Positions 14,383-15,020 of a stretch of DNA of 15,020 bases are shown piece by piece (positions within the stretch are counted from its first letter, which is position 1; every line of letters starts with the position of its first letter). Location of the stretch: the NCBI GenBank assembly GCA_936933955.1, contig CAKZIN010000042.1, positions 1 to 15,020 on the forward strand, in the 5' to 3' direction. The stretch is from an uncultured Sphingopyxis sp. (GTDB lineage: Bacteria; Pseudomonadota; Alphaproteobacteria; Sphingomonadales; Sphingomonadaceae). A program made the translations under genes and the position numbers. The notes under the pieces were generated by a model. It was given only the letters and a program-made list of their open reading frames with translations, was not told the origin of the DNA and ran no database searches.

Positions 14383-14748
14383 ATGAAGAAGCTCACACTT
14401 GTCCTTGCGACCGCCGCCACGCTGGTGACCGGCGCCACTGCCCCCGCCATGGCGCACGGCCGCCATCACCGCGACCGCTACGAGCAGCGCTACGATCGCT
14501 ACTACGACCAGCGCGGTTACGGCGATTATCGCGGCTACGATCAGGGCTACGACCGCGGTTATTATCAGCAGCGCAATTACCGCTGCAACAATGGCACCAC
14601 CGGCCTGATCGTCGGCGGCGTCGCAGGCGGTCTGCTCGGTCGCGAGGTCGTCCGGCGTGACCGCACCGCGGGCGCGATCATCGGCGGTGCCGTCGGCGCG
14701 CTGGCGGGCCGTCAACTCGAACGTGCGGGCAGCAATCGACGCTGCTGA
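14383..14748 (+). CDS. secreted glycine-zipper 2TM-domain protein
   Basis: A 121-residue envelope protein. Residues 1-24 are a clean signal peptide (KK, hydrophobic core, cleavage after AMA-24). Residues 25-66 are a His/Arg/Tyr/Asp/Gln-rich low-complexity stretch with recurrent YD-R and GYD units. Residues 71-114 form the glycine zipper: GTTGLIVGGVAGGLLGREVV, a short basic turn, then GAIIGGAVGALAGRQLER, the pattern of the Rickettsia 17-kDa antigen / 2TM family. There is no lipobox, so unlike the 17-kDa antigen it is not a lipoprotein. Two cysteines remain after processing, C68 and the last residue C121, and could pair. GGAGA (14372-14376) lies six bases ahead of the ATG. Such proteins associate with the outer membrane; the exact function is unknown. 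Confidence 0.88.
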   Translation: MKKLTLVLATAATLVTGATAPAMAHGRHHRDRYEQRYDRYYDQRGYGDYRGYDQGYDRGYYQQRNYRCNNGTTGLIVGGVAGGLLGREVVRRDRTAGAIIGGAVGALAGRQLERAGSNRRC

Positions 14749-14804
14749 GCCCGTCGGGTGCGTGAGGGCAGACCCCACCCTCCCCAAGCTCTCACGCATC
14801 TGCG

Positions 14805-14843
14805 AAGGCGCGCGTCGGACCCCCGGCGCGCGCCTTTTCCTTT
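14805..14843 (+). terminator. intrinsic terminator after the glycine-zipper gene
   Basis: AAGGCGCGCG (14805-14814) pairs with CGCGCGCCTT (14827-14836), extended inward by TCGG/CCGG (one G-U), giving a ~14-bp stem with a small loop. It is followed by TTTT, CC and TTT (14835-14843). It lies 56 nt after the stop codon. Confidence 0.85.
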
Positions 14844-15020
14844 ACGTGAACGAGGGTTGTGAACCACGAGCCCGACCGATAGGACAGGGTCAAACTTCCG
14901 CAGCGCCAGTCCGGCCTGCATGATGAATTCGAAAGGCGTCGCCGATGGCGGACCGGGGGTCGAACTACCCCGCCCCGCGGCCCGCCGCTTCGCAGGGCGC
15001 GTCATGGCGCGACCGCGTTG
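14844..15020. other. window-end stretch without a supportable gene
   Basis: I see no gene here. The minus strand is open from the window edge to 14712, but that frame runs through the terminator and into the glycine-zipper gene. The only local structure is CGGGG/CCCCG around TAGTTCGAC on the minus strand (about 14951-14972), which superficially recalls a T-arm but does not fold as a tRNA. A gene beginning to the right cannot be excluded. Confidence 0.4.

Noticed and set aside
14945..14975. T-arm-like sequence (GTTCGAC with CCGCCA after it) on the minus strand, considered as tRNA or tmRNA end
   Set aside because: The stem around the loop is CGGGG/CCCCG with a nine-base loop, not a 5-bp T-stem with seven-base loop, and no D-arm or anticodon arm is found in the ~70 nt upstream.
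14712..15005. Minus-strand open frame with a protein-like stretch (PFEFIMQAGLALRKFDPVLS)
   Set aside because: It runs through the strong terminator hairpin and overlaps the glycine-zipper gene antisense; its codon choice is mixed and its ends are arginine-rich. A remnant of a gene lying to the right cannot be excluded, but nothing supports it.

Overview
The window is ordinary, densely packed chromosome of a high-G+C alphaproteobacterium, most likely a sphingomonad (Sphingomonas/Novosphingobium group). The basis is the strong G/C third-codon bias, the gene content, and an ABC exporter that, from memory, matches Novosphingobium aromaticivorans Atm1 along nearly its whole length. No transposase, integrase, CRISPR array, phage gene or toxin-antitoxin pair is visible, and composition is even throughout. 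I do not see a novel biological system.

Layout, left to right. (1) Plus strand, 1-2103: the 3' end of rsmI, then yraN, gshB (glutathione synthetase) and a DedA-family membrane protein, tightly packed and probably one operon. Its last gene overlaps by 10 nt the 3' end of a convergent small gene (2094-2483, minus) of unknown function. (2) 2658-3128: a PilZ-domain protein with a degenerate arginine motif. (3) 3287-3485, minus: two tRNA-Glu genes (CUC and UUC anticodons) that differ at a single base, with a recognisable promoter between them and recJ. (4) 3569-7457, minus: three genes joined by 4-nt start/stop overlaps: a small bacterial PH-domain membrane protein (YdbS-like), a large one with three PH domains (YdbT-like), and recJ. 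(5) 7578-9829, plus: a small unknown protein, then an Atm1-type glutathione-linked ABC exporter. (6) 10008-12224, plus: a predicted lipoprotein M3-family metallopeptidase, ending at a strong intrinsic terminator. (7) 12282-12743, minus: tadA. (8) 12844-13149, plus: rpmB with its own promoter. (9) 13214-14197, minus: an esterase-like phytase-family protein. (10) 14383-14748, plus: a secreted glycine-zipper protein, followed by a terminator. The last ~180 nt hold no gene I can support.

Working together: GshB makes glutathione and the Atm1-type protein probably exports glutathione conjugates or persulfides, so two ends of thiol metabolism lie about 6 kb apart, though in separate transcription units. 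Translation functions recur: RsmI (rRNA methylation), two tRNA-Glu genes, TadA (tRNA wobble inosine) and L28. The cell envelope is served by the DedA, PH-domain, M3 lipoprotein, phytase-like and glycine-zipper proteins. The points most worth checking are the PH-PH-recJ coupling, the unknown genes at 2094-2483 and 7578-7943, the inverted repeat in the 7458-7577 divergent region, and the tRNA-Glu pair.
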